64,000 nt of DNA. Origin: Adiantum capillus-veneris (taxonomy: Eukaryota > Streptophyta > Polypodiopsida > Polypodiales > Pteridaceae). Below, in pieces: positions 32,040-43,946 of the stretch. The stretch's first letter is position 1. Each line of letters starts with the position of its first letter. The notes under the pieces were generated by a model that saw nothing but the letters and a program-made list of their open reading frames with translations, ran no database searches and was not told where the DNA came from. The stretch spans positions 104,938,355 to 105,002,354 of the forward strand of contig CM043943.1 of NCBI GenBank assembly GCA_014529385.2, given 5' to 3'. A program made the translations under genes and the position numbers.

Positions 32040-33341
32040 AAAAATTGCATGGTGACTCTGTTCTTGAGCTCAATGGCTAAGTAGCCTACAAATCTGGAGG
32101 TAAGGTTGCTCGTCACTGGCCCAAAAATCTTTGTTCGCATAGTGAAAAACCCTGTTTAGAACGCTTCCTCAAATGCCAACATATTGTGAGATGGTAAGAA
32201 CATGCACCGGGCGTACAAGCCATAAAGGACTTCTTCAAAAGGTTGGCCACTTAGGTCGTAGCAAAGACCCTTATTGCCCTCAAGGAATGACATCCACGGT
32301 GACCGTGCTTGCTCTGGCTCATGAAAAGCTTCAATGCATGTGAGCAGCATTCGACAAATTTTGTACATCATAGCACATGAGAGATCAGGGAGACTTTTGA
32401 AGAATTCCATGGCGCTCGTTAGGGTTTTCACCATGTATTACTCTGTCGGTGTTCCCTTTTCTGGAGCTGGCAATCTTGGATAATATAGCCATGTAGACTG
32501 CTTCTTTGTCATTCCTTCATGTGCTTGCCATGTCCTTACCCTTGGTACAAGACAAAAGGTCGGGTCTTTCTGAAGTGCCGCAGGTGCTCTTGTGAATAGA
32601 ATCAAGTATCATGGATTCTTGTTCAGCCAGCTCTTTCTCCACTTGGGGTGGATTTTCTCTACGCCTTCTGCTTGCATGTCTTTGTATAATCTTTCCTTAA
32701 CCTGTATAGCAGCTCTACCTTGATCAAGGTTGCAGTGATTGTTGTTGCAATTGTGCATTGATTTGGTTGGGAGTGAGTTGAGTAACATTGACTGAATGGA
32801 GAACTCTCAACTCCCAATCCATCGCTGCTTTCCATTGTTCATCTGTCTCTTGAACAACCTGCTCCTTGAGTGCATCTTCGTCAGCTTTTAATAGCTGGAC
32901 CATTGGCACTTGCTCAACGTCTGTTATTGGTACCTGGAAATCTTCCTCTCCACCTAGCCCTTCTACCGTCTGTGTTTTCATCTCAATGAAAGAAACTGAG
33001 GGAATTTCAATGTGTGGTTGCTTTGATGTACCAGCTTCTTCTTGTCTCTCTGGCTGACCATCTCGGAGCAGCTGATTAACTTGCTTGAGCTCTGTTATCT
33101 CCTTGAGCAGTTGTTCTTCTCTTTGTACCCACATCAATGCAAGGTCTCTACGTTGTGACTGCTCTAGCTTTAGCTTAAGTTTAACATCTTTGTTCTTCTT
33201 TTCTAAAGCTTTGTATACATCATATGTACCTTTGATCGAGGCAGCCGTGGGATTTTCCCTTATTTGTCGCAAAAAGGTACACTGATCATTGATGCTTTGC
33301 TCTGAATATTGCAGTGAAGCATTTGCTACGTCAAGATGCAC
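32040..33341 (-). pseudogene. Gene B, C-terminal half: coiled coil and conserved tail
   Basis: 32724-33341 is a strongly helical, Gln/Glu/Lys-rich stretch (KALEKKNKDVKLKLKLEQSQ, then EEQLLKEITELKQVNQLLRD), a likely coiled coil. 32156-32434 holds MYKICRMLLTCIEAFHEPEQ, RSPWMSFLEGNKGLCYDLSG and FEEVLYGLYARCMF, a compact hydrophobic domain, and the frame can be followed to about 32040 (SRFVGYLAIELKNRVTMQFL). Stops separate the parts. I do not recognise the family. A related coiled-coil piece lies on the plus strand at 48050-48370. Confidence 0.5.
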
Positions 33342-33604
33342 TTGGATCTTTTGTACTGACAGAGTTGTAGTTAAGACGGATAATTTAGTCAGAAGCTCTC
33401 CAACTCTTCCATCTCTTTTTGTTGTTTCTCCTTTGCAATTTGGTGTTGTTCTGCTTTATTTTTTCAGCTCTTTGATCTGTCCTTGAAGATCTGCAATGAT
33501 GTTCATTTGGTCATCCAGATCGCCTTCTAGAGGATCAATGACTAGTTCAAGCTCCTTAGCCTTAGCACTGTGGCCAAGTGCTATTGTTCAAATCTTATCT
33601 GTCA

Positions 33605-35320
33605 TCAGCAGAGCTGCATTTGCTTTGCATATTCATTCACTTGCATGATGACTTCATCATTTGTTTTCCAATCTTCATGCTCGACCTGGGGTTGTTTAGA
33701 GGTTTGGGCCGTTTCAGTTTGTGGCTCTTTTATTGGTTCAGTGGCTTCTACTTGTGGCCATGGAGGCCCTACTTCTCCTCCTTGAGGCTTTGTGGTTGCC
33801 CCGACTGCTTCTAATTCTTGAGGCTTTGTGGATGCCTTGGATGATTCTGGTTGTGTTGTTGTAGAAGTTCCAGCTTCAGTCTTTTCTGTTCCCTTTGGCT
33901 GTTCAGAACTGGCCTCTTTCTGTTGTTCATGCTCTTTTCCCTTTGCTTCCTCACCTTCATTTGATTTAGTAGTTGGTGAAGTGCTTGGACTTGGCATGGG
34001 ATGGTCTTCTAGCTCTGTAGTGGGTGAAGTTGGTCTTGGAGACATATCCTTATGGTCATGATGTGACTCACTTTTTTCAGCAGCTTCCGCTTGTCTTTGT
34101 TGCTCAACCGCTTCTTCCGTTGCTTTTCTTTGAGCTTCTTGAGCTTCTTGAGCTTTAAGGCTTTAGCTTTCGCATACATCTACTCAAGGAAATCTTTGGG
34201 ATCCTCTATTTCTTTCCTTGCAGGGTTCTTGGCTCTTGGTCCCCTTATATCTCTTGGACTCCATCTTTCAGGGTCCTCACCTGCTGCTTGGCGGCTCCTT
34301 TTGTATGTCTGTTTTTCTCTTTCAAATCTCGCCTTCTTTTGTTGCGGTTCCTCTTGGTAAGCTGCTACTGCTTCCTCTTGGTAAGCTGCTACTACTTTAT
34401 TTTTCATTTCTTCAATCCTTGCTCGTCTTTCTTCATTGTCAGAGCTTTCACTTCTATGCGCTTCATGGGAGCTTTCTGTAGATTTCTCATCTGCCTTGCA
34501 CACTCTCTTCGTTGATCAAGTGGTTCTTGGAGAAGGTTGAGCGGACACGATCCGGGTGTCCTGATCTGGGGCTGGTGGAAAATTGTCGGCCATTCCAATA
34601 GCATGACATGCTATTCTTGTTAGCACTTTTGGAGTGCTCAAATATGTGATCTTGCCTTCTTTCTTTGTGTCTTTCAGTGTTGTAAGCACATACTGCGCAT
34701 GATCTATTGCTTGCCTTGTTGTCGACTTTAATACTTGAGTGAAGGCGGTCGTAACTACCAGGTTTGGAGTTGTGTACCGTGGCAATCTCTTAAAATAGGA
34801 GGTGGAAATGTTGGTGGTAGAGGCGAGCTGGTTCCTCCACTTGCCTTTGGATGAGATCAAAAAACGTGGTAGCAACAATATCTTTGGTAAAAGTACCTGC
34901 TGTCTTTCTATCCCTTGCCCGCATAGTCATACTTTCGGTTGGCAGCTTTAGTGCCTCGGCCACTATCTCTTTAGTGATTACCACTTCTACCTTTTTCCCT
35001 TGTTGATCCATGATTTGGGTTGACCCATCTTCTTTGATTGTGGATAGTAATTCATATGCCTTTTGTAAATCCACACCGCATGGTTCTTGGTCGTAGAAAT
35101 ATCTTAGGCCTAGCCTTTTGTTGGCTTCCTTGGTGTTTGGCTTTGCCGCTACATCATAAATCTCCTTTGATAGCATTTGTAATTCTACTTGGTGTCCTTC
35201 TTCACTCTTGAATCTACCAGTGAAAATTGTTGTGTTGTTTTCTTCAAGTTGTTCTTTAGATAAGTAGGTTTCCTTTGCTGTCTTCACTAAGCTTGGATCT
35301 AATTGGTATGGTGGCAACAC
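33605..35320 (-). pseudogene. Gene B, N-terminal half: unknown domain and charged linker
   Basis: 34790-35320 (176 aa) starts MLPPYQLDPSLVKTAKETYL and holds LQKAYELLSTIKEDGSTQIM, VVITKEIVAEALKLPTESMT and a DIVATTFFDLIQRQ helix. A frame change leads to 34516-34820 (RLPRYTTPNLVVTTAFTQVL, LTRIACHAIGMADNFPPAPD). 34180-34503 is Lys/Glu-rich with a duplicated VAAYQEEA/VAAYQEEP octapeptide. 33605-34045 is a low-complexity Thr/Glu/Gln/Pro linker. The pattern of a folded N-terminus followed by long disordered linkers resembles extra ORFs of giant plant retroelements, but I cannot assign a family. No RT, protease or transposase motif is seen in it. Confidence 0.5.
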
Positions 35321-35473
35321 TTGCAGTTTTTATTTCTGGGACACCCTTTTCTTTGCCTTCTCGATTGCTTACATTGCTCTTGTTAAAATATAGTGTCAAA
35401 GTTAGAAAATTCCACAAATTCCGCTCTGAAATGCCCCGATTCTGAATTGCTGACAAATGAAATTGCAACAAAA

Positions 35474-36073
35474 GTAAATAATTGCGAGTATTTACAGCTG
35501 GGGAATTTTTCCAACTTTTTATATTTTTGACATGATAGGCTTGAAACATATGCCATTTAGGTGCTCTAGTGAAGTGTGGGCTCATTTAAGTGCACTGGGT
35601 GTAAATGGTGCCAGATTTAGGGTTTTAGACTCTGAAACAGTAGATATAAAGAGATTTTGAGTTTTTGAGATCCAAACTTGCTCAAACTTGATTTGTGGAC
35701 TTAGGTGGTTATCATGTTCTTTGGTCCCACTGAGGTCAAAATTGCAAATTGCACCCATTTTGGCAAAAAGTAAATAATCACAATTATTAACTTTTTCATC
35801 AAATTGTACATTTTCTCTTGCAACTTGGCTCTAGGCATGATGTAGAGTCTGTGTATGAGATATGGGATGATTTGGATCAAAAAATGTGACAGGTAACTCA
35901 AAAATTGGATTGAAAAGACTTTGGTGCGTTTTTTGACAATCTCAAAGTTTTTCTTAATCATTTTGGCTCATACTTGACATGTGGCATGTAATAGATGTGT
36001 ATAGGTGATAGGTGAAGTGAAGAGATCAATTCAATTCGTACAAACACAAAAGTAAATAATCGCGATTATTTAT
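35474..36073. repeat. Array 1 of a 22-bp near-palindrome, three copies
   Basis: Copies start at 35474, 35770 and 36052 (spacing 296 and 282). Arms are GTAAATAAT and ATTATTTAC around a C/T-G-rich centre; the third copy has the perfect centre CGCG. Flanking sequence (CAAACTTGATTTGTGG, about 70-90 bases before) is also repeated. The array lies just upstream of gene B. Confidence 0.85.
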
Positions 36074-36184
36074 AGCAATCACTTTTTTTTGCAAGAATTG
36101 ACAATTTGATGACCTATAAAACAAGTCCTTAAATGAATTTGGTAAAGTTCGCTCGTGTCGGCATCACTTCGTGCTCTTGTCGCC

Positions 36185-36286
36185 TTTGAAATCACCAATT
36201 TTTTTGTGACTAGATGGCATGTGGAGTTGGTCGACTTTGAAATCACCGATTTTTTTGTGACTAGATGGCATGTGGAGTTGGTTAGT
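36185..36286. repeat. 51-bp tandem duplication
   Basis: TTTGAAATCACC...ACTAGATGGCATGTGGAGTTGGT is present twice in a row with one or two changes. Confidence 0.9.
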
Positions 36287-37620
36287 CACTTTTGAAGCTA
36301 TGGACTTGTCCGCTACATAGTTTTGATGCTACCCATCCAGTTTTGGCCCATTTGGAGTTAGTTTGACTTCATATTTTAAACTTGACACTTTGTAGTCTTC
36401 GAGCTGTTTTCTGTTGTTCGAGAGCTTGCCTTGACTGTTCCATGAGACCATCTAGGTACATTGTGTATAGACCCAGTCTATAAGTTGTTTGTGGAGTCAG
36501 AGTCCAATTCTGGCATATGAAAAAAACCTAGATTATCTACTTGGGACCCTCCCCGACCCCTGCCAAATGGTCATTTGGTAATATGGAAGTGTTATATTAT
36601 ATAGGGGCATGCTACAGTTCAAGTCTTGCCCAATTCGGTTGAGTTGACAGGCTCTATGGTCAATTTTGTGTCGTAGGACTTCGTGCACTGCTGGGTTTCT
36701 AGGGTTTTTTCCTGAGCCTAGACTTTCTACCTGGCCATATAGAATTGTTCATTGATAAGCTTAGAACTTACTCCTCATGTCTCGTGTGAGATGGCGTTGT
36801 AAATGGACGGCTGTAGCCTCCGGAAGTCGCACGCAAAGAACGCAGAAAACTCTCTCCTCCAAGAGTGACTAGTGGAAATGAGCTACCTTGGATATCTATA
36901 CTCGGACTTCCCAAACTATTTTTTCCCAAATTCCCTTGTTAGTCCTACTAGCTAGGCTGTGAAATCTATGTTAGACTCAAAAATTTCTTCAATCGGCTTC
37001 CCCCTTCCATCTGTCGATTTGATTGAAATTTTGTGCCTGTCCGCCTTGTCCTTCTGATCATTAGCGTATCTTCAATTTCTCCATCTGAGCTCATTTGCTA
37101 TTAATTATTAATTTTTGACTTTTTTATTGAAAAAATCAAAGAAAATAATAAAATGCGCTCAAAAAGCAAAGTGATAAATCAACAATTTGAAAAATCCATT
37201 GAAAAATATTGCTTTATTGTTTTTTGGTGGATTTCTCGATTTTCAAGTCCTAATATCAAGAAAAAAATTGATCAAAATAACAAAAAAAAAGGCCATTCTT
37301 TGATAATTTTCTGATAGTATATACACTATTTACACTCATCAAGGAGATGTTATCAATTAAATTTTCCTTGTTGATGATTTTGTGAGGGTATTATTAGGTA
37401 ATTTTGCAAAAAGTCACACGTTAACATCCACTTTTTCCTCCCTTTTCAAACATTGTCCTTAATTACTTAGTTCCCCTTCACCCCTCCTAGATGGCGTACT
37501 CCGGGACGACTGTGTGCATGGGTTGAACAATCGTGTCTATGCATAGCCCTGGTTGGCTCTATCATGCTTTGAAGATCAATGCAATTCAAACCATTATGAT
37601 GTGCAAGAGTTGGGTCTTGA
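36287..37620. other. Unassigned stretch between gene A and array 1
   Basis: AT-rich, no gene recognised. It may be an LTR or the 3' untranslated part of gene A, but no second copy is present to prove it. Confidence 0.4.
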
Positions 37621-37623
37621 GTA

Positions 37624-38183
37624 TTAACTCAAGGATTTCTGAGGTCGAGGTTTTTTTGTTGATGTCTCCCAAAGAAAAATATATTGTAGCTTGTGTGCTC
37701 TTTGCTTTATTGTACCGTCAGGATGCTTTGGCACGCTGATTCCCTGAGCTATTGGTAATATCAATGATGACGTTTGTTGAGCTTTAACTCGCCATTGGTA
37801 GCTTGGTTTTCCTTGGATAAAATGTTGTGGTTGAGTGTTTTGAGACTTAACTCTCCACTGCTTCATCAGTTTTATAGTTTGTGAAGAAGATAAGTGCTCT
37901 TTTTTCCTCCAAATCCATTTTGTTTTAGGTTCCCTGCTCGAAGATGCTCTTCTATGTGTTTTGAACCTTGGAACCGTCTTTGGTACAATAGATGATGTTT
38001 TGGGCACCCAAATTTGAAACGGCTTGTCCTTAAGTTGTGCTTTTGGTACCCAGATATACCTGACTCCTTGCATGATACTTGTAGCATTTGCTTGTCGATA
38101 AGATGGAGAAGATTGATTGCTTCATGATTTTTTCTGCTGGTAATCTCTTTTCCATTCCTCTTTGCTTCATGCAATTGAAACAA
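37624..38183 (-). pseudogene. Gene A basic C-terminal region with W-V-P-K repeats
   Basis: Two overlapping frames. 37624-38073 contains YIWVPKAQLK and FQIWVPKTSSIVPK, then QWRVKSQNTQ and QWRVKAQQTS, so short Trp-centred motifs are repeated. It is rich in Lys, Arg and Gln. Short repeats of this kind occur in nucleic-acid-binding tails, but no family is recognised. Confidence 0.4.
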
Positions 38184-38202
38184 TGAGTTGTCCGCCTTTA
38201 GG

Positions 38203-38568
38203 TTATAGCTTGAGCTGATTGGTATACCAATCTGGTACTACCTTGTACATCCGCATCCATGAGATTCCAAGAATCATTGTTTCATTCATGTGTTCATCTG
38301 GTAAGCATACAAATTGATGAGGGCATGAACATCCATGTACTACCACATTTAAGTTGACTACTCCCAGTGCCGGTGTTGGGTTCTTGTTGCATCCTTCAAT
38401 AGCCAATATTCCTATTGTCAAAGACTCATTCGTTGCTTTCTTGTACATGGAATAACTAACTGCATTTACTTGAGCTCTTGTATCGACCAATGCCTTTGTG
38501 ATATGATTGTTTAGCTGTACTTTGATGCGAAGGTCCATTCCATCTAACCATTCATCATCTGTTGACAA
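38203..38568 (-). pseudogene. Gene A second retropepsin-like domain
   Basis: About 121 residues: NNHITKALVDTRAQVNAVSY, GCNKNPTPALGVVNLNVVVH and MNETMILGISWMRMYKVVPD. This follows the pattern of a retropepsin: (L)(V)D-T-x-A at the active site and I-L-G-x-x-W later. The Gly of D-T-G is replaced by Arg, so it is probably inactive. It lies about 1 kb downstream of another protease domain in the same coding region. Confidence 0.6.
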
Positions 38569-38982
38569 TGCATCCTTCTGTAATTCTCATAGTCATTCAT
38601 CCATTTCTAGAGTGTTGATGGGAATAGATATTTGTTGATTTTTTAGAGAAACTTTCCTTTTGAGTACTCGAAGCCAAGCTTCCTCTTGGGCTTCATCAAT
38701 GACCTGATGTCGTTTTATCTTTCTTACTTTTCTACATGCATCTTTTCTAACAATTCATTGGTTAGTGGAAAATTGTACTTCTTTAAAAGTCATCCACTTA
38801 TCCAATTAGCCATTGGTTCACCATCTAGGGTGGACAACTTAATTGCTCCACTTGGCGATACGTCTTCAATGATAAACGGTTTGTTTTTCTTTTTCTTAAA
38901 CTTGGAAATGTGTTGCTTAAGGGACTAAAACTAAGTCCTCTTTTTTGAAGTTTTTTGTAATTAGATGGGAATCAAAAAACTG

Positions 38983-39369
38983 TTAAGATTTCAAGTTTCT
39001 CGTGTCTCTTTTTCTTCTATACCATTTCTGTCTTCTCAACTTCTGAGTTTGAAAGTCAAACAACTTTTCCTCCCCTCCTTTCATGAGTAGTTTAGCTCTC
39101 ACATGTTCTTTTTCCGACCCCAAATCATTTGAGATAGCTAAATGTTCTTCTAACTCATATGTTGTATCATAGTAGAGGTCTAAAAATACTTGTTGAGCTT
39201 TCATTAAGTCCTTGGATTCTTGAATTTTTTCTTCAATGTGAAGGGTTGTGATCATTTGTATGGGAATTATGTCATAGTCGTCCTCATTGCAAATTGAATA
39301 CGCATAGACGTATAGTATACATAGATTCATCGTTGCTAAAATTTGAGTCCACTTAAATGGCTCAAACAA
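38983..39369 (-). pseudogene. Gene A linker frame
   Basis: A 128-residue piece, acidic then basic (QVFLDLYYDTTYELEEHLAI). No family recognised; it lies between the two protease-like domains. Confidence 0.3.
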
Positions 39370-39580
39370 ATTTTTTGGAAAGGATTCATGCGTGCAATCC
39401 CTTTCTAAGATACATTCTTCTCATTTTAGGCTCCCGTTTTTTGAGGCTCCGCACATGCAAATAGGTGTGTCTTTGTTCAACCAAGTGGAAGCTTAGTTTC
39501 AACCAAAGAGACTGAGTAAAATTCTTGTATGGGCATTTTCATGACATCTCTATAAATGTGATCTTTTAGATTAACCCTTG

Positions 39581-40027
39581 TTATTGATCCACTTGCTTCA
39601 AGTACAAATAATTGTTTCTCCAATCTTGAAAGAGTTGTACTTGTCGCATGAAAGGTCCTCCCAAGATGATTTCATAATTGACTTTCTTTCCAAAGTCAAT
39701 TCCACAGGAGTTAACTATCACTTTTTCAAGTAGTCCTAAGGGTCTTTCAATGTGTTCATCAACCAATTGCAATTTCATTCAAGTTTGTCTAATGGTTGCC
39801 TTTTCCCATGATTCCCATACTGATTTCGTGGCTATGGCTATGCCTGTCCCACTATCCAGTATTGCCATGGTTTCTATATCATTATATCTCATTGGAAGGG
39901 CTATGTTTCCTTCTTCCCCTTCATAGTATTCTCCAACTTTGTTCATTGGAACAGATCTAATCTCTTTGTTATTCAATTCGTGTTTTAATTTTTTCAACAT
40001 TTTCACGAGCAGCCCTATTATCCCCAT
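39581..40027 (-). pseudogene. Gene A aspartic protease
   Basis: Two consecutive frames. The first ends with ETMAILDSGTGIAIATKSVW, an intact-looking D-S-G active site followed by the usual turn. The second, after a stop, holds GIDFGKKVNYEIILGGPFMR, the I-I-L-G second motif. A homodimer of such a domain would process the polyprotein. Confidence 0.75.
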
Positions 40028-40032
40028 GTTCT

Positions 40033-40776
40033 CTAGAGTTTTTGTAGATCATTCCATAAATATGGTCTGATTTTTAACAATTCTCCGAAAGTAAGAGTGC
40101 ATTGAATGGGTGTAGACATGATTGAATAGATCTGGTCTACCTCTAGGGTCTGTTCCACTCGTTTTATCTGAGTGGTTTTATACACTATGGATTCATCTTT
40201 GTTATCTCCCAAGTAAGAGGGTATTGTTTTTAGAGTCAATGGTTTAGACATTCTTGAAGCTTCAGAGCCACAATCCCCATACAAGGATTGTACATCCATG
40301 TCCATATCAGGAGGTAGATTGTCTAACCAAACTTCCTCTATATGAGCTAACTTCAAAGTTAGGCTCCCATCATTAATCTCTCTAAATTTTTTCCATAAGT
40401 GTCTTGGCCAGTCTTCTTCTACGACCGGAATTCCATCTAAGGCATCTTCACTGTCAGGCACTATGAGTTCTGGATCTTTAGTTTCAAGGTGGGGTTCTAC
40501 CACCACTTCGAATTTCTCTTTACTTGTTCCTAGCACAAGCTCCTCAGGTTTTGCTATACTCTCGAGCTTGGGTTTTTGTTTTTCCAGCATCTCTTGAGTA
40601 ACTATTACCAGATTTTGATAAGCTTCAAGCTTAGATGCTTCCATATCTAGAGAAGGATAGTTTTTCCATTTATTTTCCATGTTTTGTCCTGCTTTAAGTC
40701 TCGCTTGGTAAGCTTCCAAGGCTGCATTAATTGGCTCAAAAATTTTCTCTACCAAAATTGATTCTCCAGATTTCAC
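40033..40776 (-). pseudogene. Gene A long acidic linker
   Basis: A 247-residue open frame, helical and acidic: LEAYQNLVIVTQEMLEKQKP, EDALDGIPVVEEDWPRHLWK and MDMDVQSLYGDCGSEASRMS. It lies between the knuckle and the protease. No known domain is recognised. Confidence 0.4.
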
Positions 40777-41150
40777 TGTGGTTTCCTTATTTCACTTTCA
40801 ATTTCTTCCACTTTTTCCTGGAATAGTTTCTTGGCTTTCTCCTTGATTTTAGCCCTTTGTTTCTATTTTCTTACCTCATACCTTTAGCTTCTGCTTCTCT
40901 TGGTCTTTTGAGAGGAAATTTTAGTATTCTCTGAATCATAAGAGGAGTTATGTTTCTTTTTCTTAGCCTAGGCTCTGGTGATTACCTTGATTGGAACAAT
41001 AGGTTCACTCTCCAATGAGCTACTAGGTATCACTTGGACTACGTTCACTGATGCCTTACCCTTGTTTTAGGGATTTTTTGGAGAATATTCAGGGAAGTTT
41101 CCTCCCTTTTCGCAACATTGTATACAAAAAGCTTCAACTGGCTTAATGTT

Positions 41151-41588
41151 CTAGTTAGGCTCTGGGCATTCATTTTTCCAGTGATCATCTGCACCACAGT
41201 TATGACAATTTCGAGTCCTTGGCTTAATCATGGGTCTTACCATCGGAGGTCTAACACCTTGATTAGCTACATAGTACATCGGTGCAAGCTCTGGTGTAGT
41301 ATAAGTCACAGGTTCTTCCATTGGTGGTGGATGTGAATTATACCACTCTCCTTCTACGATTATTGTAGATGGACTAGGTTCAACATAGGGTGTAATAGGC
41401 ACTAGTGCTTGTTCATCTATGACTCCCTCTGAATGCATGTACTTTACAGACACTGCATTATATCTAGGATATGGAGGTTGTTGACCCAACACGGGTTGAG
41501 GTCTTTTCATATCCATCGGTGTTCTTTGAGCTGGGGCCATATTAGGTTGATATTTGTACATGGGTTGTCCTTGTGGCCTCATAGACAC
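41151..41588 (-). pseudogene. Gene A gag zinc knuckle region
   Basis: 145 residues, Pro/Gln/Tyr-rich, ending CHNCGADDHWKNECPEPN, a perfect C-X2-C-X4-H-X4-C retroviral knuckle, which binds element RNA. It follows the capsid on the minus strand after a frame change near 41600. Confidence 0.8.
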
Positions 41589-41615
41589 ATATTAAACATT
41601 TCCATCATACTTTGG

Positions 41616-42327
41616 TCAGTGATAACACTTACTGGTCTCATGGTTGGTCCATTTAACCTTCATTGCACACCATTCTTGTGGCCTAATTGGTTGTCCCTGT
41701 TGAGGTATCTCTTGCCATGGTCCCCTCGTTAGTGTTTTTTGCATGTTATTCATCATTTTATTCATCCTTTTGAGCATGTCTTCTATGGCTGTAAGCGGTG
41801 CTGCAGCAGCCGTTTCCACTTGTGCTAGTTTGGTGGATGCTATTTTTTCACTTTGATTATCCTTAGGGATATCTTGTTCATTGAAAATATTACAATTTTC
41901 TCCTAAGTCAATAGCATGTGACACACACTCTTCTAGGGTCATATGTTTCTTGCTATACAGTATAGCATGAAGTTCTTTGTTTAGCAGTCCCTTTAGAAAC
42001 AATGATACTAATCTTTCTTTTGCAGGTATTTCTAGTTCTGGGCATCTTGCAATGTATTGTTTCATTCTAGTTGCACAATCCCTAACAGACTCACCTTGTT
42101 TCTGTTTGAAGCTATACATTTGAGCTACCGTATTATGTTTGATCCCCGTTTTGGAACATGTAGCTAAAAATCCTTGAGCTAATGTATTTAAGTCCATGAT
42201 TGACCTTGGTGGAATGTTTTGGAACCATGTGAGTGATTTTCCTTCTAATGTCATTCCAAATACCTCAAATTGAGTATGGAAATCAAATATCCGTTCTGCT
42301 CTTAGCACTTGTTTAAAGCTTGCTAAG
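41616..42327 (-). pseudogene. Gene A gag capsid domain, split by element F
   Basis: Reads RAERIFDFHTQFEVFGMTLE, GKSLTWFQNIPPRSIMDLNT, SFKQKQGESVRDCATRMKQY and ARCPELEIPAKERLVSLFLK, the retrotransposon gag capsid pattern (W-F, F...K-Q...S...R). The N-terminal start of the capsid (DPYDHL) is on the far side of element F at about 45807-45830; with one target copy removed the reading frame continues across the insertion site. Confidence 0.85.
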
Positions 42328-42517
42328 TGAAGGGGATCGGGGAGCACCACAGACGGAGAGTGAGAGAGAGAAGGAGACACACGACACACAGATATGGGTG
42401 GGGAGACTCAAAGAGTGAGCAGCCCCCTATACACTTATGCTATGTATAAGGTATACAAGTCAGTGGGCGCCCAGACTCTGGGCGGCCGGGAAAGGCACAG
42501 GCGCCTATACCCCAACA
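42328..42517 (-). repeat. 3' LTR of element F
   Basis: TGAAGGGGATC...TACCCCAACA on the plus strand, the element-strand start being TGTTGGGGTA. Nearly identical to 45612-45801. Confidence 0.95.
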
Positions 42518-42530
42518 ACCTCCCACTTAA
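42518..42530 (-). other. Polypurine tract of element F
   Basis: The minus strand reads TAAGTGGGAGGT directly before the LTR. Confidence 0.75.
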
Positions 42531-42614
42531 AGGAGATTGTGCCTTTAAGCAAGAGAACCTAGTCTAAAGACTACAAAAGGCGAGATAAAACCGCTCTCAA
42601 CCGATGCCCACTGG

Positions 42615-43142
42615 CTAGCTGTGATCGTGTGCATCCGGTTGTCCTGCTCCCGTGTAAGTCCATACACCACCAGACGTACCGCACACGTACTGCAAGTATG
42701 TACGCAATACCTGCATATCTCCCTCGTGCACTATACCATCATCAGTCAACAAACGACTGACAATCCCAACTACAAATGCTCCCACTGCAGCTGCGATATC
42801 CGGTCTCAAGATCAACATCTCATACATGAGACCACCGAATGCCAATGCAATGCTAGCGAGCCCTGCTAGCTCTATGGAGCATGCATCAACATATATATCC
42901 ACAAAAGACGCATCAACCTGTCGTGCAACCTCAGAGAAAACCAGCTGCTCTAGATATCTGCTGGAAGACATATCCTGCACAACTATATCCCCATGCTCAC
43001 TGTCGAGCATAGAAAGGAATGACTGCATAATCGCTGACATCTCAGTCTCCTCTGCAATCATCCACTGCAAACATGACCACTCAATCTGCTGTGACTCACT
43101 AGAGCTCTCATGCTCTAACTCCGTATGCATAGACTCTTGCAC
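42615..43142 (-). pseudogene. Element F RNase H-like remnant
   Basis: Contains ALAFGGLMYEMLILRPDIAA, AVGAFVVGIVSRLLTDDGIV and LRTYLQYVCGTSGGVWTY, which mirror the copia stretch G-S-L-M-Y...R-P-D-I...V-S-R...L-R-Y-L-x-G-T. The spacing is altered with extra acidic residues. The catalytic RNase H Asp/Glu motifs are not seen. The upstream residues (MIAEETEMSAIMQSFLSMLD) do not match copia. Confidence 0.6.
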
Positions 43143-43385
43143 AACGTCCTCCTATCGTGACTCACTAGAGCAAGACCGCTCTACCTGTCTATCCTGCATA
43201 GAAGTATCTCGCACAACTGAGTCTCTGCTTTGCTCAGTCACTAGCAAAGCATGCATGTCTGACTCTGTCACCTCTCTGTGTGACTGCTCAAGTCATGCCC
43301 CAACTGTGTGCACAACGAGCTCACTACTCTGCACTCCATGCAAAGCATCCTGCAACCCATAAGCAAAAGAGACTCGCCTGCTCTC

Positions 43386-43946
43386 TCACTGTCTACCTGG
43401 CTGCATGATCACAGAGACAACACCGTCTCTCGCGTGATCCACATGCAATGGGTAACATGTACCATTCCTGGCACCTCTTGCAATCACTAGCGAGCCCAAA
43501 TGCAACGCAAAAGATCGCTCAAGCAACGATACCCGACATCCACTATCCCATAACTGTCTGACTGAGATCAAATCCTGTCTCAGATCTGGCACATAGCGCA
43601 CATGACGCAGGGTAAATCTCATACCAATGGGCAAGGAAAAACATACGTCTCCTGCACCCTCAATGTCATACAAAAAACCATCAACCATGTGCACACAACC
43701 AAGTCTCCCACTAGAAAACGTGCTAAACCACTCACGATGCGACGTGACATGGAAAGTAGCATCTGAATCTAGTAACAAATGTGAAGACAATGTGCAATCC
43801 GATATGCAATCCGTAGACATAAGATCGTCTGAAGACAAGCTAGATGTAAATGTGACATCGCCGTCACAAGCATACTCAGTAACCACCGTACTGATCTCAC
43901 TAGCATCTGTCATGCCCAAATCTGCATCACGCATTTGTCGCCTCCG
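43386..43946 (-). pseudogene. Element F copia protease
   Basis: Reads LLLDSDATFHVTSHREWFST and FTLRHVRYVPDLRQDLISVR, the copia protease pattern (L-D-S-G-A...H-x-T, R-x-V-x-Y-V-P-x-L-x-x-N-L-I-S). The active-site Gly is Asp (D-S-D), which should inactivate it. It is in the same frame as gag, separated by one TAA at 43947-43949. Confidence 0.85.
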
